From positions 186,001 to 250,000 of the forward strand of contig CANLEH010000001.1 of assembly GCA_947489665.1 (NCBI GenBank): a stretch of DNA of 64,000 nucleotides, given 5' to 3'. Shown piece after piece: positions 1 through 8,297 of the stretch (positions within the stretch are counted from its first letter, which is position 1; the number at the start of each line of letters is the position of its first letter). Position numbers and translations under genes: made by a program. This DNA comes from an uncultured Roseicyclus sp. (GTDB lineage Bacteria; Pseudomonadota; Alphaproteobacteria; Rhodobacterales; Rhodobacteraceae). Under the pieces are notes generated by a model, which saw only the letters and a list, made by a program, of their open reading frames with translations, was not told where the DNA came from and did no database searches.

Positions 1-2063
1 TTGGCCGCCTTCGCAAGCCAAGCCTCACCCCTTGCGCGCATCTCCTTCAGCGCGTGCGCTGAAGCAGGGCTGGCCCCACCCAGCAGGTTCACAAGCCGAT
101 TGACCCAGCGTGCCGGGACCGTGTCTGTCTCATCATCGCGCTTGGATCGGCTCAGCCAGACCTCGCCGCCCGCAATACCCTGTTGGAAGTCATGCGCGCT
201 TAGCCCGATTACCCTATCAGGCAGGCGCAAACCGGCCTCGGCCCGCAAGGGTCTGTTGAGCCAAGGATCGGCCTCCGCGGCACCGGGCCATGTGCCTTCA
301 TTCAGGCCTGCGAGAATGGTGATATCCGCCCCCTGGACACGGGCTTCCTGCGTGCCCCAGATCAACACATCGGCATGGGGGCGCAGCGCAAATCGAACCT
401 CGCGGTCATGGGCAAGCGAGGTGAAGAAATCCGCATAGTCGCGGGCTGACATGGACCCGCCGTAAGGCGCATCGGCGGCGAGGTCCGCCATGAGCCGCGC
501 CGCTTCGCGGCCTGCCTCCTGTTCGTAAAGCTCACCGCTTTCCTCGGTCCCCGGTCCGCCGGCCAGGCGATGCGCCAAGGCCATATGCGCCTCAAGATGC
601 CGCGCAATGGGTCGCGGGCCGGTGCGGATGTCCATTGAAAGAAGAGGGCTTAGCCACTCGGCCCAGGCGACCGCGCCATCGTCATTCTCGCGCTCCTGTG
701 CCCACGCCAGCAGGGCCTCAGGCGTTGGAAAAGCAAGGCCCTTGCGCAGCTTCTGCAGCTCAAAATCGTTGACGCGGCGGGTATGGTCGCCCCGCTCTGC
801 GCCGGTATGGCAAAGTGGATGCTTGAGCAGCGCGACAAGCGTCTCCGCCGTCAACGGCTCTGTCCGGGCTTCGGCCACTTGGCGCAGGAAACGGCCAGGC
901 GCGGTTTGTGCCAGCACGTCCCCTGCGGAATCGTCAGGCTTCACACGCCACCGATCCAATTGTGCCGTCACTTTTCGCGCCAACCGCCTGTCGGGCGTCA
1001 CCAGGGCCGCGCGCTGGCCGTCTTCAATCGCGGCACGCAAGCGCAAGGCAATGGCCGTCGCTTCGGCCTGCGGGGTGGGAGCCTCCAGCAAGGTGACGTC
1101 TGCCACCGCGCCTGCAATGTCCGCAAGCTTGGGTCCTTCTGTGCGCCATTGGTTGGTCACGGGCGCCGGGCGCAGAGCCAGGGAAACGAGGGCGTTCCGA
1201 GCGGGCCGCACTTGGGTGTGCTTCCCCCAAAGGGCGATGTCGGCGGGGTCAATCCCGGCCTCGTCCAACACGCGTGCAAGGCGGTATTGCGGATGATCCT
1301 CGCCGGCCAATTCGCGTTTGCGGTCCTCAAGCAAGCGCCGCCACACCGCGCGCGGCAGATCGGTGTCCAACCCCGGCAGGATCACGGCCCCTTGCGGCAG
1401 GGTTGCCACCGCCTGCATCAACCGGAACGTCGCGCGGCGAGAGCCGGTGGATCCCGCAACGATCATCGGATGGTCCGGCGGGTTTTGCCGCCATTGGGCC
1501 ACCAGCCGATCGACCACCATGGCCTGTCGCGCCTCGGGGATCAGGCGGTCATCCTGCGCCAGAAGGGCAGAGGCGATCCCGAGGAATTCCCGTGCCCGGT
1601 CCCAATGTTCTGAATGTTTCCCCATGTCGAGCGCCATGAGATCGGCCGGGCCAACACCTTCTTCGACCATCTCGCCCATGAAATCCGCAAGACTGTCGGC
1701 CAGATCGTAAAGCGCTGCACGGGGGGCGAGATCGGGGTTCGCGTCGATCAACTGTGCAATCAGTTGCGCAAGCTCAAGCCGTACCTCAAGCGGGGATTTG
1801 ACGGGTGGCAGACCGTCGAGGTCGGCGGTTTCGGACAGCGAAAGGATCGGCCGGATGCGCGGCAACAAGCCCGGGCCGCGTTGCATGTAGAGTGCTTGAA
1901 GGCGGCGCTGCATTCGGGCGTTCGCGACGAAGATTTCAACGCGGGCCAGCGCCTCTGGCCCCTGGCCCGCCAGGCGCGCCTCCACCCCGTCGATCAAGGC
2001 GGCGCAGAAATCGACGCCCAAGGGAGTCGCGAAGATGCGGGGTGTTTCGCTGGGGTCAAACAT
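1..2063 (-). CDS. addB: AddB, double-strand break repair helicase/nuclease subunit (partial, C-terminus beyond left edge)
   Basis: Subunit of the AddAB helicase-nuclease that processes double-strand breaks and loads RecA, the alphaproteobacterial counterpart of RecBCD. Reading the minus strand from an ATG at 2063 gives about 687 open codons that run off the left edge, so the C-terminal nuclease/iron-sulfur domain is not visible. The N-terminus reads MFDPSETPRIFATPLG and the later part contains ADITILAGLNEGTWPG, the family's helicase-like signature, followed by AEADPWLNRP. The start overlaps the end of the upstream nucleotidyltransferase gene by 8 bp, so the two are probably translationally coupled. 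addA is expected just outside the window. Identification is firm; only the length is unknown. Confidence 0.93.
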   Translation of the reverse strand, partial: MFDPSETPRIFATPLGVDFCAALIDGVEARLAGQGPEALARVEIFVANARMQRRLQALYMQRGPGLLPRIRPILSLSETADLDGLPPVKSPLEVRLELAQLIAQLIDANPDLAPRAALYDLADSLADFMGEMVEEGVGPADLMALDMGKHSEHWDRAREFLGIASALLAQDDRLIPEARQAMVVDRLVAQWRQNPPDHPMIVAGSTGSRRATFRLMQAVATLPQGAVILPGLDTDLPRAVWRRLLEDRKRELAGEDHPQYRLARVLDEAGIDPADIALWGKHTQVRPARNALVSLALRPAPVTNQWRTEGPKLADIAGAVADVTLLEAPTPQAEATAIALRLRAAIEDGQRAALVTPDRRLARKVTAQLDRWRVKPDDSAGDVLAQTAPGRFLRQVAEARTEPLTAETLVALLKHPLCHTGAERGDHTRRVNDFELQKLRKGLAFPTPEALLAWAQERENDDGAVAWAEWLSPLLSMDIRTGPRPIARHLEAHMALAHRLAGGPGTEESGELYEQEAGREAARLMADLAADAPYGGSMSARDYADFFTSLAHDREVRFALRPHADVLIWGTQEARVQGADITILAGLNEGTWPGAAEADPWLNRPLRAEAGLRLPDRVIGLSAHDFQQGIAGGEVWLSRSKRDDETDTVPARWVNRLVNLLGGASPASAHALKEMRARGEAWLAKAA

Positions 2064-2751
2064 CGACAGCCTCCAGCATGGCTTCGGCAAGGGCGATGCC
2101 TTCGGGGTGGCCTACATCGGCCCATTGCCCGTCATAGACCAGCCCGAACAGCCGCCCTTGGTCTTCCAGCTGTGCCCAGATGTCCCGGAGCGAGAAGGCG
2201 TTGCGAGGTTCGGCGATGCAAGGCGCGGGGTCGAGGATTTGCGCTCCAAGATAGACGTAAGCGCCGTGCGTTTTGTCGAGGGTCAGACGACCCGCTTGGT
2301 CGATCGAAAAATCGCCGCCATCCTTGCGGCCAATAACCCTTTCGCAGGGCAGAAGAAGCAGCAAGGCACCCATGCGCGTCGGATCGAAAGCGGCGCTGAG
2401 GGCAGCCAACGGGTTTGGCCCATGCCAGACATTATCGGCGTTCAAGGTCAGCATTGGGTCGTGTCCCAGCACCGCGGCTGCGTTCTTAACCGCACCGCCG
2501 GAGTCCAGAATGTCGGGCTGTTCGATCAGGACGGGCACCGTGTCGTCCTGCTTCAAGTGATCCACGATCTGATCTGCCAAATAGTGGGCGTTAACTGCGA
2601 TCTTTCGGCATCCTGCGCCCCGCGCAATGCCCAAGGCGTGATCCAAAAGGCTCTGCCCACCGACTTCGATCAGCGGTTTGGGGCGCGATGCGGTCAATGC
2701 CCCCATGCGCGTTCCAAAACCAGCGGCCAGGATCAAGCAACGCGCGGTCAT
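2056..2751 (-). CDS. murU: Nucleotidyltransferase, MurU-like (MurNAc-1-phosphate uridylyltransferase)
   Basis: Sugar-1-phosphate nucleotidyltransferase. With AmgK next door it is expected to convert MurNAc-1-P to UDP-MurNAc in cell-wall recycling. The N-terminus MTARCLILAAGFGTRMGAL carries the nucleotide-binding G-x-G-T-R-M loop, followed by RPKPLIEVGG and the metal-site region LTLNADNVW. The protein is 231 aa, the usual size for the family. I chose the ATG at 2751 over one four codons upstream because it forms an ATGA overlap with the amgK stop. A related sugar nucleotidyltransferase specificity cannot be excluded from sequence alone; the kinase partner makes MurU the best call. Confidence 0.85.
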   Translation of the reverse strand: MTARCLILAAGFGTRMGALTASRPKPLIEVGGQSLLDHALGIARGAGCRKIAVNAHYLADQIVDHLKQDDTVPVLIEQPDILDSGGAVKNAAAVLGHDPMLTLNADNVWHGPNPLAALSAAFDPTRMGALLLLLPCERVIGRKDGGDFSIDQAGRLTLDKTHGAYVYLGAQILDPAPCIAEPRNAFSLRDIWAQLEDQGRLFGLVYDGQWADVGHPEGIALAEAMLEAVDV

Positions 2752-3647
2752 GGCGCGGCCCAATGTGCGGTTCGATCCAAAAGCTCTGCCACGGGTTGAC
2801 GGAGCGCGGGCAATTCCTGCGCTGCCCGTTCCACAAGCGCCGCTGTGCGCGGCAGGAAGGCGCGATACTGCGGTTTGCCATATTGCGTGGCAAGCCGGTG
2901 GAAGATGCCCAAAATCCGCAGATTGCGTTGAAGCGACAGGGTGTCGAACCGCGCGCGGTCGGCCACAAGTGAAGTCTTCCAGATCCCGGGCACATCCCGG
3001 CGCGGATCGTCAAGCAGGGAGGCCAGATCATAGCCATCTGGCAACAACATCGCGTCCTGGTAGTCCAACAGACCGATCCGCGCGACACCAAGGCGATCCG
3101 GCAACCAGATCAGATTGTCTGCATGCACGTCGCGCAGCGCGAGGGTGGGCGGGCCGGGTGCATGGCGTTCCAATGCCTCGGTCAGCGCAGTCATCAGCCT
3201 GCTTCGAAGGGCATCACTGTCCGGCAGAAGATCAAAGGTCAGGCCCGTCATCGCAGCCATGCCCGCAGCGTCCGGAGCATCCAGTCCGGATGGTGGATCA
3301 ACGGCCAGATGTGGAAGCATCGCGGCGGCCTCTGCATAGGCCCGTTCCGCGGTATTTGGGTCGTTAACCAAAAGGTGGGACAGGGTCAGATCGCCAAGGT
3401 CTTCCAACAAAAGCAGGCCATGTTCGGTGTCTGACGCAAGGGTTAATGGCGCGGACAATCCAAGGCTATGAAGATGGGCGCCGATCCTCTGAAATCGGGC
3501 GAGATTGGCGTCATCGGAATCTTCCATCAGGATCGCCGTTCGGCCATCCATCTGAAGCCGTGTGTAACGCCGCGCTGACGCATCGCCGGCAAGTGGCGCG
3601 CGTGTCGCTTCGCCCCATCCGTGCCGGTCAAGAAACGCCTCGATCAT
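2748..3647 (-). CDS. amgK: AmgK-like N-acetylmuramate/N-acetylglucosamine anomeric kinase (APH family)
   Basis: Phosphotransferase of the aminoglycoside-phosphotransferase fold, 299 aa. AmgK phosphorylates MurNAc at the anomeric carbon in the anhydro-MurNAc recycling route that bypasses part of de novo UDP-MurNAc synthesis (established in Pseudomonas). The catalytic loop reads LRDVHADNLIWL (the Brenner H-x-D-x4-N pattern), and the metal-binding segment is LLDYQDAMLLPDGYDLASLL. It sits between tsaE and murU with 4-bp stop/start overlaps on both sides, so tsaE-amgK-murU-addB is probably one message. The amgK-murU pairing supports the recycling role; substrate specificity is inferred. Confidence 0.85.
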   Translation of the reverse strand: MIEAFLDRHGWGEATRAPLAGDASARRYTRLQMDGRTAILMEDSDDANLARFQRIGAHLHSLGLSAPLTLASDTEHGLLLLEDLGDLTLSHLLVNDPNTAERAYAEAAAMLPHLAVDPPSGLDAPDAAGMAAMTGLTFDLLPDSDALRSRLMTALTEALERHAPGPPTLALRDVHADNLIWLPDRLGVARIGLLDYQDAMLLPDGYDLASLLDDPRRDVPGIWKTSLVADRARFDTLSLQRNLRILGIFHRLATQYGKPQYRAFLPRTAALVERAAQELPALRQPVAELLDRTAHWAAP

Positions 3648-4174
3648 TCCGCGAAGGCCTTGGCCAGACGCGGGGCCATCTTAACGCCGGGCGCAACCAT
3701 CAAGGTGGCGCGGCGGGTATCATCATCCTGGCGTTTCAGGTGCAAAAGGCAGGCCCTTGGCCAATCGGGCGCGATCCGATCCGGCCATTCGATCAGGCAG
3801 AGGGACGCGCCAAATGCGTCATCCAGCCCCAATTCAACCAACTCCTGCGGATCGGAAAGGCGATAGAGGTCCGCATGCCAGATTTCACCCCGGTCTGACG
3901 CATAAGTCTGCACGAGTGTAAATGTCGGGCTGGCAACAGGTTCATCCGGGTTGCCCATCCAGCTTCGGATCAGAGCGCGTGCGATGTGGGTTTTCCCAGC
4001 CCCAAGCGCACCGGACAGAAGCAGTGTGTCGCCTGGTTCCAGCACCACGGAAAGGCGGTGTGCCAAAGCGTCGGATGCTGCCTCATCTGCGAGGTCAATC
4101 TGTGTGGACACTGGCCAATCGGGCAGGATTGGCGCGTCGTCACTGGGCAAGGATACGGGGTCGGCGGAGGTCAT
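3644..4174 (-). CDS. tsaE: TsaE, tRNA threonylcarbamoyladenosine biosynthesis ATPase
   Basis: P-loop ATPase that works with TsaB/TsaD in forming t6A37 of ANN-decoding tRNAs. The Walker A motif is SGALGAGKTHIAR, followed by the family hallmarks SPTFTLVQTY and IWHADLYRLSDPQELVELGLDD, and later LIEWPDR. Starting at the ATG at 4174 gives 176 aa; another in-frame ATG twelve codons upstream (4210) is possible, and neither has a strong ribosome-binding site. The N-terminal ~30 residues before the fold are a modest extension over the E. coli protein. The stop overlaps the amgK start (ATGA). Confidence 0.93.
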   Translation of the reverse strand: MTSADPVSLPSDDAPILPDWPVSTQIDLADEAASDALAHRLSVVLEPGDTLLLSGALGAGKTHIARALIRSWMGNPDEPVASPTFTLVQTYASDRGEIWHADLYRLSDPQELVELGLDDAFGASLCLIEWPDRIAPDWPRACLLHLKRQDDDTRRATLMVAPGVKMAPRLAKAFAE

Positions 4175-4266
4175 GGTCCGTTGGAGATTAGAGCACTTTT
4201 GGCGGAACATGAATCAGAAAACGGGAGGCGGCATGCGATCCGTATGGCGCAGGGTTTCCGGATCGC

Positions 4267-5919
4267 TCAGGCGGTCTTAGCGGTGTCTTCCGCCTTTCCA
4301 ACGGCCCGCGCGGCATCAAGAAGCGGCGTGGCGCTGTCTTGGTCGATCTCTGCCAAAGGATCCGTCAAACTGTCGTCCATCGGCATGAATTGCACCACGG
4401 TAGCCCGCCCCTTGGCTGGAACCATGCGCACCGCAAGCCGGACACCGTCGCGCGAGCAGACTTCATCCACCCAAGGCCCCCGCTCAATCTCATGGGCCAC
4501 GAAGGAGCGTATGTCGGCCCAAACGCCCGACGGCTCACAATGGGCGGCCCATAGGGCCGTGCATTCGCCGAGGCCCGGCATATGCTCGAGCGTTGTCACA
4601 TCTTGCCCCCAAAGCCGGGCATAGCCGCTATTGGCGCTAAGCATCGTGCCGTCGGCCTTGAACACGGCCAGTCCGACCGGAAGCGTATCCAGAACGGCCT
4701 GATACATCGCCAAATCGGCCCGGAACTGGCGCGTCAGCGAAACCTCGGCACTGATATCCTCAAACATGAACGCGATGGCCCCGTCGGGGTGCGGGCGCCC
4801 CAGAACGCGGAAGGATTTGCCGTCGGGCAGTTCCCATAACTCCTGGTAGGTCCCGTTTTCTGCGCCTTCTTCAAGGCGCGTGATTTCATCGCGCCACGCC
4901 TTGTAGTTGCGCGGCTCCGGTATCCGTTGACGTTCGCGCAGGGCGTCCAGAAAGCTGCTGAGGTCAGGCCGAGTAGACAGAAAATCAAACGGGATGTCCG
5001 ACAGGTTCAAAAGCGCGGGATTGAACGTCACCAACTCGCGCCGCCTATCGAATACGGCCAATCCGATGGGCAGAGCCGCGAAGGTTTTGGTGGAGGTTTG
5101 CAAGAAGGTGCGAAGCGACGTTTCCGCCGCGATGAGGCGGTCGATCCGGTGCGCCGTGAAAAGCGCGGCGCCACCCAGCAGCTCCTCCCGGCTGACTTCG
5201 AACCAGGTGGGCTCCTCCCGATCCGGCAGGGTCAGCTGACATCGACGCATGGTGCCGTCGGTCGGGGCCGGGTCCAGTTGGTCAGGGAACAGGTGGGGCA
5301 TCGGCCAACCCGACGTCTCTCCGTCGCGCATGCGTTCTGCCATGTGCACGTAGGCCGCGTTTCCCCAGATCACCCGACTGCGGTTGTCTTCGCGCCAGAT
5401 TAGGGCCGAATTGCTGTCCAATGTGGCCCGCAGATCAGACAGCTCAGCTTGCAACGTTTCCAGCGTGGCGGTTTCCACGATTTGCCGCCCCGCCGTCTCC
5501 CCACCCGGGCCGACTGTCAGGACAAGTTCACCGTCTTCCTCACGCCCACCGATGGAGACCAGATCGGAGCCGATGCGCGCATCCAGCAAGAAGGCTTGCC
5601 CCCGATGTTGCAACGCGTCAATATGGTCGGTCATCTCAGGACTTAACGGTGTGAGGACGCCTAGAAGCTCCCGGAACGCGTTGGAGCGGTCCGTGTCGGT
5701 ATCCAGGAAGGCGTCATCGGGCGAAATATCTGACAGCAGATAGCCTTCGCGAAACCTGTAGCTGTGGAACAGACCGGTTGAGATACTCGTGCTGCCTGTT
5801 GCGCGGGCCATTGGATCGCGCCGCAACAAAAGGCGTGTGGTCAGCCCGACTGCCAAAGCAGCGGTGCACAGCACAATCGCAAGAAAGATGAGTGTCGCCG
5901 CATTGTCCAAGATCGGCAC
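4267..5919 (-). CDS. Membrane-anchored PAS-domain protein without kinase domain
   Basis: A 550-aa protein with one N-terminal membrane segment (about residues 8-30, ending in RLLLRR) and at least three PAS-type segments. These are recognisable by DSNSALIWREDNRSRVIWGNAA near residue 170, FAALPIGLAVFDRRRELVTFNPAL near 285, and VLDTLPVGLAVFKADGTMLSANSGYARLWG near 410. I see no H-box, HATPase, GGDEF, EAL or receiver domain, so it is a sensor without a visible output module. It lies about 107 bp downstream of regB on the same strand, before tsaE. A sensory or scaffolding role linked to redox signalling is inference from position only. Confidence 0.75.
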   Translation of the reverse strand: MPILDNAATLIFLAIVLCTAALAVGLTTRLLLRRDPMARATGSTSISTGLFHSYRFREGYLLSDISPDDAFLDTDTDRSNAFRELLGVLTPLSPEMTDHIDALQHRGQAFLLDARIGSDLVSIGGREEDGELVLTVGPGGETAGRQIVETATLETLQAELSDLRATLDSNSALIWREDNRSRVIWGNAAYVHMAERMRDGETSGWPMPHLFPDQLDPAPTDGTMRRCQLTLPDREEPTWFEVSREELLGGAALFTAHRIDRLIAAETSLRTFLQTSTKTFAALPIGLAVFDRRRELVTFNPALLNLSDIPFDFLSTRPDLSSFLDALRERQRIPEPRNYKAWRDEITRLEEGAENGTYQELWELPDGKSFRVLGRPHPDGAIAFMFEDISAEVSLTRQFRADLAMYQAVLDTLPVGLAVFKADGTMLSANSGYARLWGQDVTTLEHMPGLGECTALWAAHCEPSGVWADIRSFVAHEIERGPWVDEVCSRDGVRLAVRMVPAKGRATVVQFMPMDDSLTDPLAEIDQDSATPLLDAARAVGKAEDTAKTA

Positions 5920-6026
5920 CGTTTTCTACCCGACACGGACATTGCGGAAAAACGGTTAATGGGTGGTTAACAAGGCCCCGCCGATCGAGGCTTCATTGTA
6001 TCCCATTTGGAAACAGTCAGGGCGGC

Positions 6027-7454
6027 TCAATCGGTGATTTGCATGTTCTGGCCAAGGGGTTCGTCGGGGCGATCTGCCAGGAATGCATTGTCTGGCCAAG
6101 TGACTTCGACCATGGCTCCGGTCAGGCCCGCGGCGTCGCCATCCGTCAGGAATGGGTCCCCGGCATTCAGAAAGCGGACCTTGGCGCCAGATCGTTCGAG
6201 CAAGGTTTTTGCGATGAACAGCCCCAGGCCCATCCCCTCATATCCCGGGCGCCCATCGCTTGGGCCCGGGCTGCGGCGGCGCAGGAAAGGATCGCCGAGG
6301 CGTCCCAAAAGGTCCGGCGGAAAGCCTTTGCCATCATCCGTGATGCGAAGCCGAAGGGACGTCTCGTCCCACTCACCGCTAATCCAGACCTGTTCCTGGG
6401 CGAAATCGACCGCGTTTTGCACCAGGTTTCGAACGCCATGGATCACCTCGGGCTTGCGCCAAATGTGCGGCTGCTGCTGGGGGTCATCCGCGTCGTCTGG
6501 GTCGCTTGGGTGGAAATCGTAGTGCAATTCTATGCCACGATCGGCATGGGGATCAGCGGCCTCCTTGATGACAGCCCCAAAGGGGGCACGGCGCAGATGC
6601 AGGTCGTCTTTGCCGGCCCGACCCATCGACCGCAGGATATCACGGCATCGATCCGCTTGGTCACGGATTAACGCCGCGTCTTCCGCCAGCTCCGGTTGCC
6701 CGTCCAATTCATCAAGAAGCTCGGACGATACCAGTTTGATCGTTGCCAACGGTGTCCCAAGCTCATGGGCCGCGGCCGCAACCACGCCGCCAAGATCCGT
6801 CAACTTCTGCTCCCGCGCGAGGGCCATTTGCGTGGCCAGCAAGGCCTGGCTCATCCGGTGCGTTTCCAGCGCAACGCGGCGGGCATAGGCAGACAGGAAC
6901 AGGATGCCGATGACGATGGAGGACCAAAAGCCAAGGATGAACAAACTTGGCAGTTGCAGGACCTCCCCCGCAACGGTGGTGAGCGGGAGATACCAAAGAG
7001 CCAGGCATGAAATCAGGAAGATCGCCAAGACGCCGAGTATGAAAGTCGAGCGCAAGGTAAGCGCCGTTGCCGAAATCGTGACCGGTGCAAGGATCAGAAG
7101 GGCAAAGGGGTTGTTGAGGCCGCCGGTCAGGAACAGCAGGAAGGCCAGTTGCGACAGGTCGAACAGCAAGGTCAGCATGGCATCCCGATCGCTGAGGCGC
7201 TGGTTCTCGGGAAAGATCGACATGGCGATCAGGTTCGACACGACAGAGGCGCCGATCGCCATGAAACACAGCCCCAGCTCGACCCTGAGGCCGAGGTAGA
7301 ACGCGGCAATCACAACGGCCACCGTCTGGCCCAGAATGGCCAGCCACCGCAGCACAAGAAGCGTCCGCAGGCGGACCCAATCCACGCGGCTTTCCTGTTG
7401 GACCAGCTTCAAGGCCGGGTCGTTCACGGGTTCGGTCACGGCCATGCGGGTCAT
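6027..7454 (-). CDS. regB: RegB/PrrB-type redox-sensing histidine kinase
   Basis: Global redox sensor kinase of alphaproteobacteria, 475 aa. Several membrane helices occupy about residues 30-190; the ubiquinone-binding signature GGLNNPF is at 111-117. The phosphoacceptor H-box AAAAHELGTPLATIK has His230, and Cys270 in QADRCRDIL matches the redox-active cysteine known in Rhodobacter RegB. N-box NLVQNAVDFA and G-boxes DDGKGFP and GMGLGLFIAK follow. It is divergent from senC as in Rhodobacter, but the cognate response regulator gene regA, normally just after senC, is absent here: a terminator and amtB follow instead. Either ATG at 7454 or the one at codon 4 could start the protein. Confidence 0.92.
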   Translation of the reverse strand: MTRMAVTEPVNDPALKLVQQESRVDWVRLRTLLVLRWLAILGQTVAVVIAAFYLGLRVELGLCFMAIGASVVSNLIAMSIFPENQRLSDRDAMLTLLFDLSQLAFLLFLTGGLNNPFALLILAPVTISATALTLRSTFILGVLAIFLISCLALWYLPLTTVAGEVLQLPSLFILGFWSSIVIGILFLSAYARRVALETHRMSQALLATQMALAREQKLTDLGGVVAAAAHELGTPLATIKLVSSELLDELDGQPELAEDAALIRDQADRCRDILRSMGRAGKDDLHLRRAPFGAVIKEAADPHADRGIELHYDFHPSDPDDADDPQQQPHIWRKPEVIHGVRNLVQNAVDFAQEQVWISGEWDETSLRLRITDDGKGFPPDLLGRLGDPFLRRRSPGPSDGRPGYEGMGLGLFIAKTLLERSGAKVRFLNAGDPFLTDGDAAGLTGAMVEVTWPDNAFLADRPDEPLGQNMQITD

Positions 7455-7541
7455 CCTGTCACATCAACGGCTTCGTGAATTGATAGGTCGCGGTGCTTAG
7501 GTATTCAACGGAGCGACGCTTTAGACATGGGGTTTGGTGAA
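7455..7541. promoter_or_regulatory. regB/senC divergent intergenic region with GTCGC/GCGAC inverted half-sites
   Basis: This 87-bp gap holds the promoters of both genes. GTCGC at 7487-7491 and GCGAC at 7513-7517 form an inverted pair resembling the loose GC-rich half-sites bound by RegA/PrrA, which suggests autoregulation. The half-sites are short and common in GC-rich DNA, so this is a weak call. Confidence 0.3.
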
Positions 7542-8177
7542 ATGAAGAAATGGATTTACGCGCAGGCGGCAGTCTCCACACTCGGTGTGGTTCTGATCGG
7601 TACCGGTGCCTACATCTATTTCTCGCCCCCTGCCTCCGGTGATCAATTCGCGCAGTGCCGCCAGGGCGTTGTCGCGGGCGGTGCCGGCGCAATTGGTGGC
7701 CCCTTCACGCTCGTCAGTGAGACGGGCGAGACGGTGACGGACGCTGATGTCATCACAGAGCCCACGCTGATGTATTTCGGCTATACCTTCTGCCCCGATG
7801 TCTGTCCCCTTGATGCCGTGCGCAATGCCGAAGCGGTCGATATTTTGGACGGCCAGGGGATTAGCGTGCAGCCCACCTTCGTGACGCTCGACCCAAATCG
7901 CGACACGCCTGAGGTCTTGTCCGCGTTTACAGACAATATCCACGAACGGATGCTTGGCCTGACAGGAACGCCAGAGCAGACCGATGCGACGGCGGATCTC
8001 TACCGGGTCTACTACCAAAGCCATGACGATGGCACGGATCCGTACTACTTGGTGGATCACACGGCTTTCACCTACCTTATGCTGCCCGAGATTGGCTTTG
8101 TGGAGTTCTTCACGCGCGACACGTCGCCCGCGGATATGGCCGCGCGCACGGCCTGTTTCGCGAATGCCGCAAGCTGA
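7542..8177 (+). CDS. senC: SenC/PrrC, SCO1-family copper chaperone for cytochrome oxidase assembly
   Basis: Membrane-anchored thioredoxin-fold protein that delivers copper to cytochrome c oxidase and, in Rhodobacter, feeds redox information to RegB/PrrB. From the ATG at 7542 it is 211 aa: an N-terminal anchor (about residues 5-28), then the copper site CPDVC at residues 84-88 within YFGYTFCPDVCPLD, and the third ligand His in YYLVDHTAFTYL. TLDPNRDTPEVL is also typical of the family. An ATG five codons upstream (7527) is possible, but neither site has a strong ribosome-binding sequence. A strong hairpin terminator follows directly, so this appears to be a single-gene unit. Confidence 0.93.
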   Translation: MKKWIYAQAAVSTLGVVLIGTGAYIYFSPPASGDQFAQCRQGVVAGGAGAIGGPFTLVSETGETVTDADVITEPTLMYFGYTFCPDVCPLDAVRNAEAVDILDGQGISVQPTFVTLDPNRDTPEVLSAFTDNIHERMLGLTGTPEQTDATADLYRVYYQSHDDGTDPYYLVDHTAFTYLMLPEIGFVEFFTRDTSPADMAARTACFANAAS

Positions 8178-8221
8178 ACGGGAACAGATTTTTCAGAACT
8201 CCCGCTCCTAACAGACAGAAA

Positions 8222-8248
8222 AAAGGGCGCCCGATAGGGGCGCCCTTT
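8222..8248. terminator. Bidirectional rho-independent terminator between senC and amtB
   Basis: Perfect 11-bp inverted repeat AAAGGGCGCCC/GGGCGCCCTTT with a 5-nt loop, with A/T flanks on both sides. It lies between the convergent senC and amtB ends and can serve both. Confidence 0.85.
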
Positions 8249-8297
8249 CAGTTTGATCCGAGCCACAGGGAGGAGTGGCCCGGAGGTTCTGTGTGGT

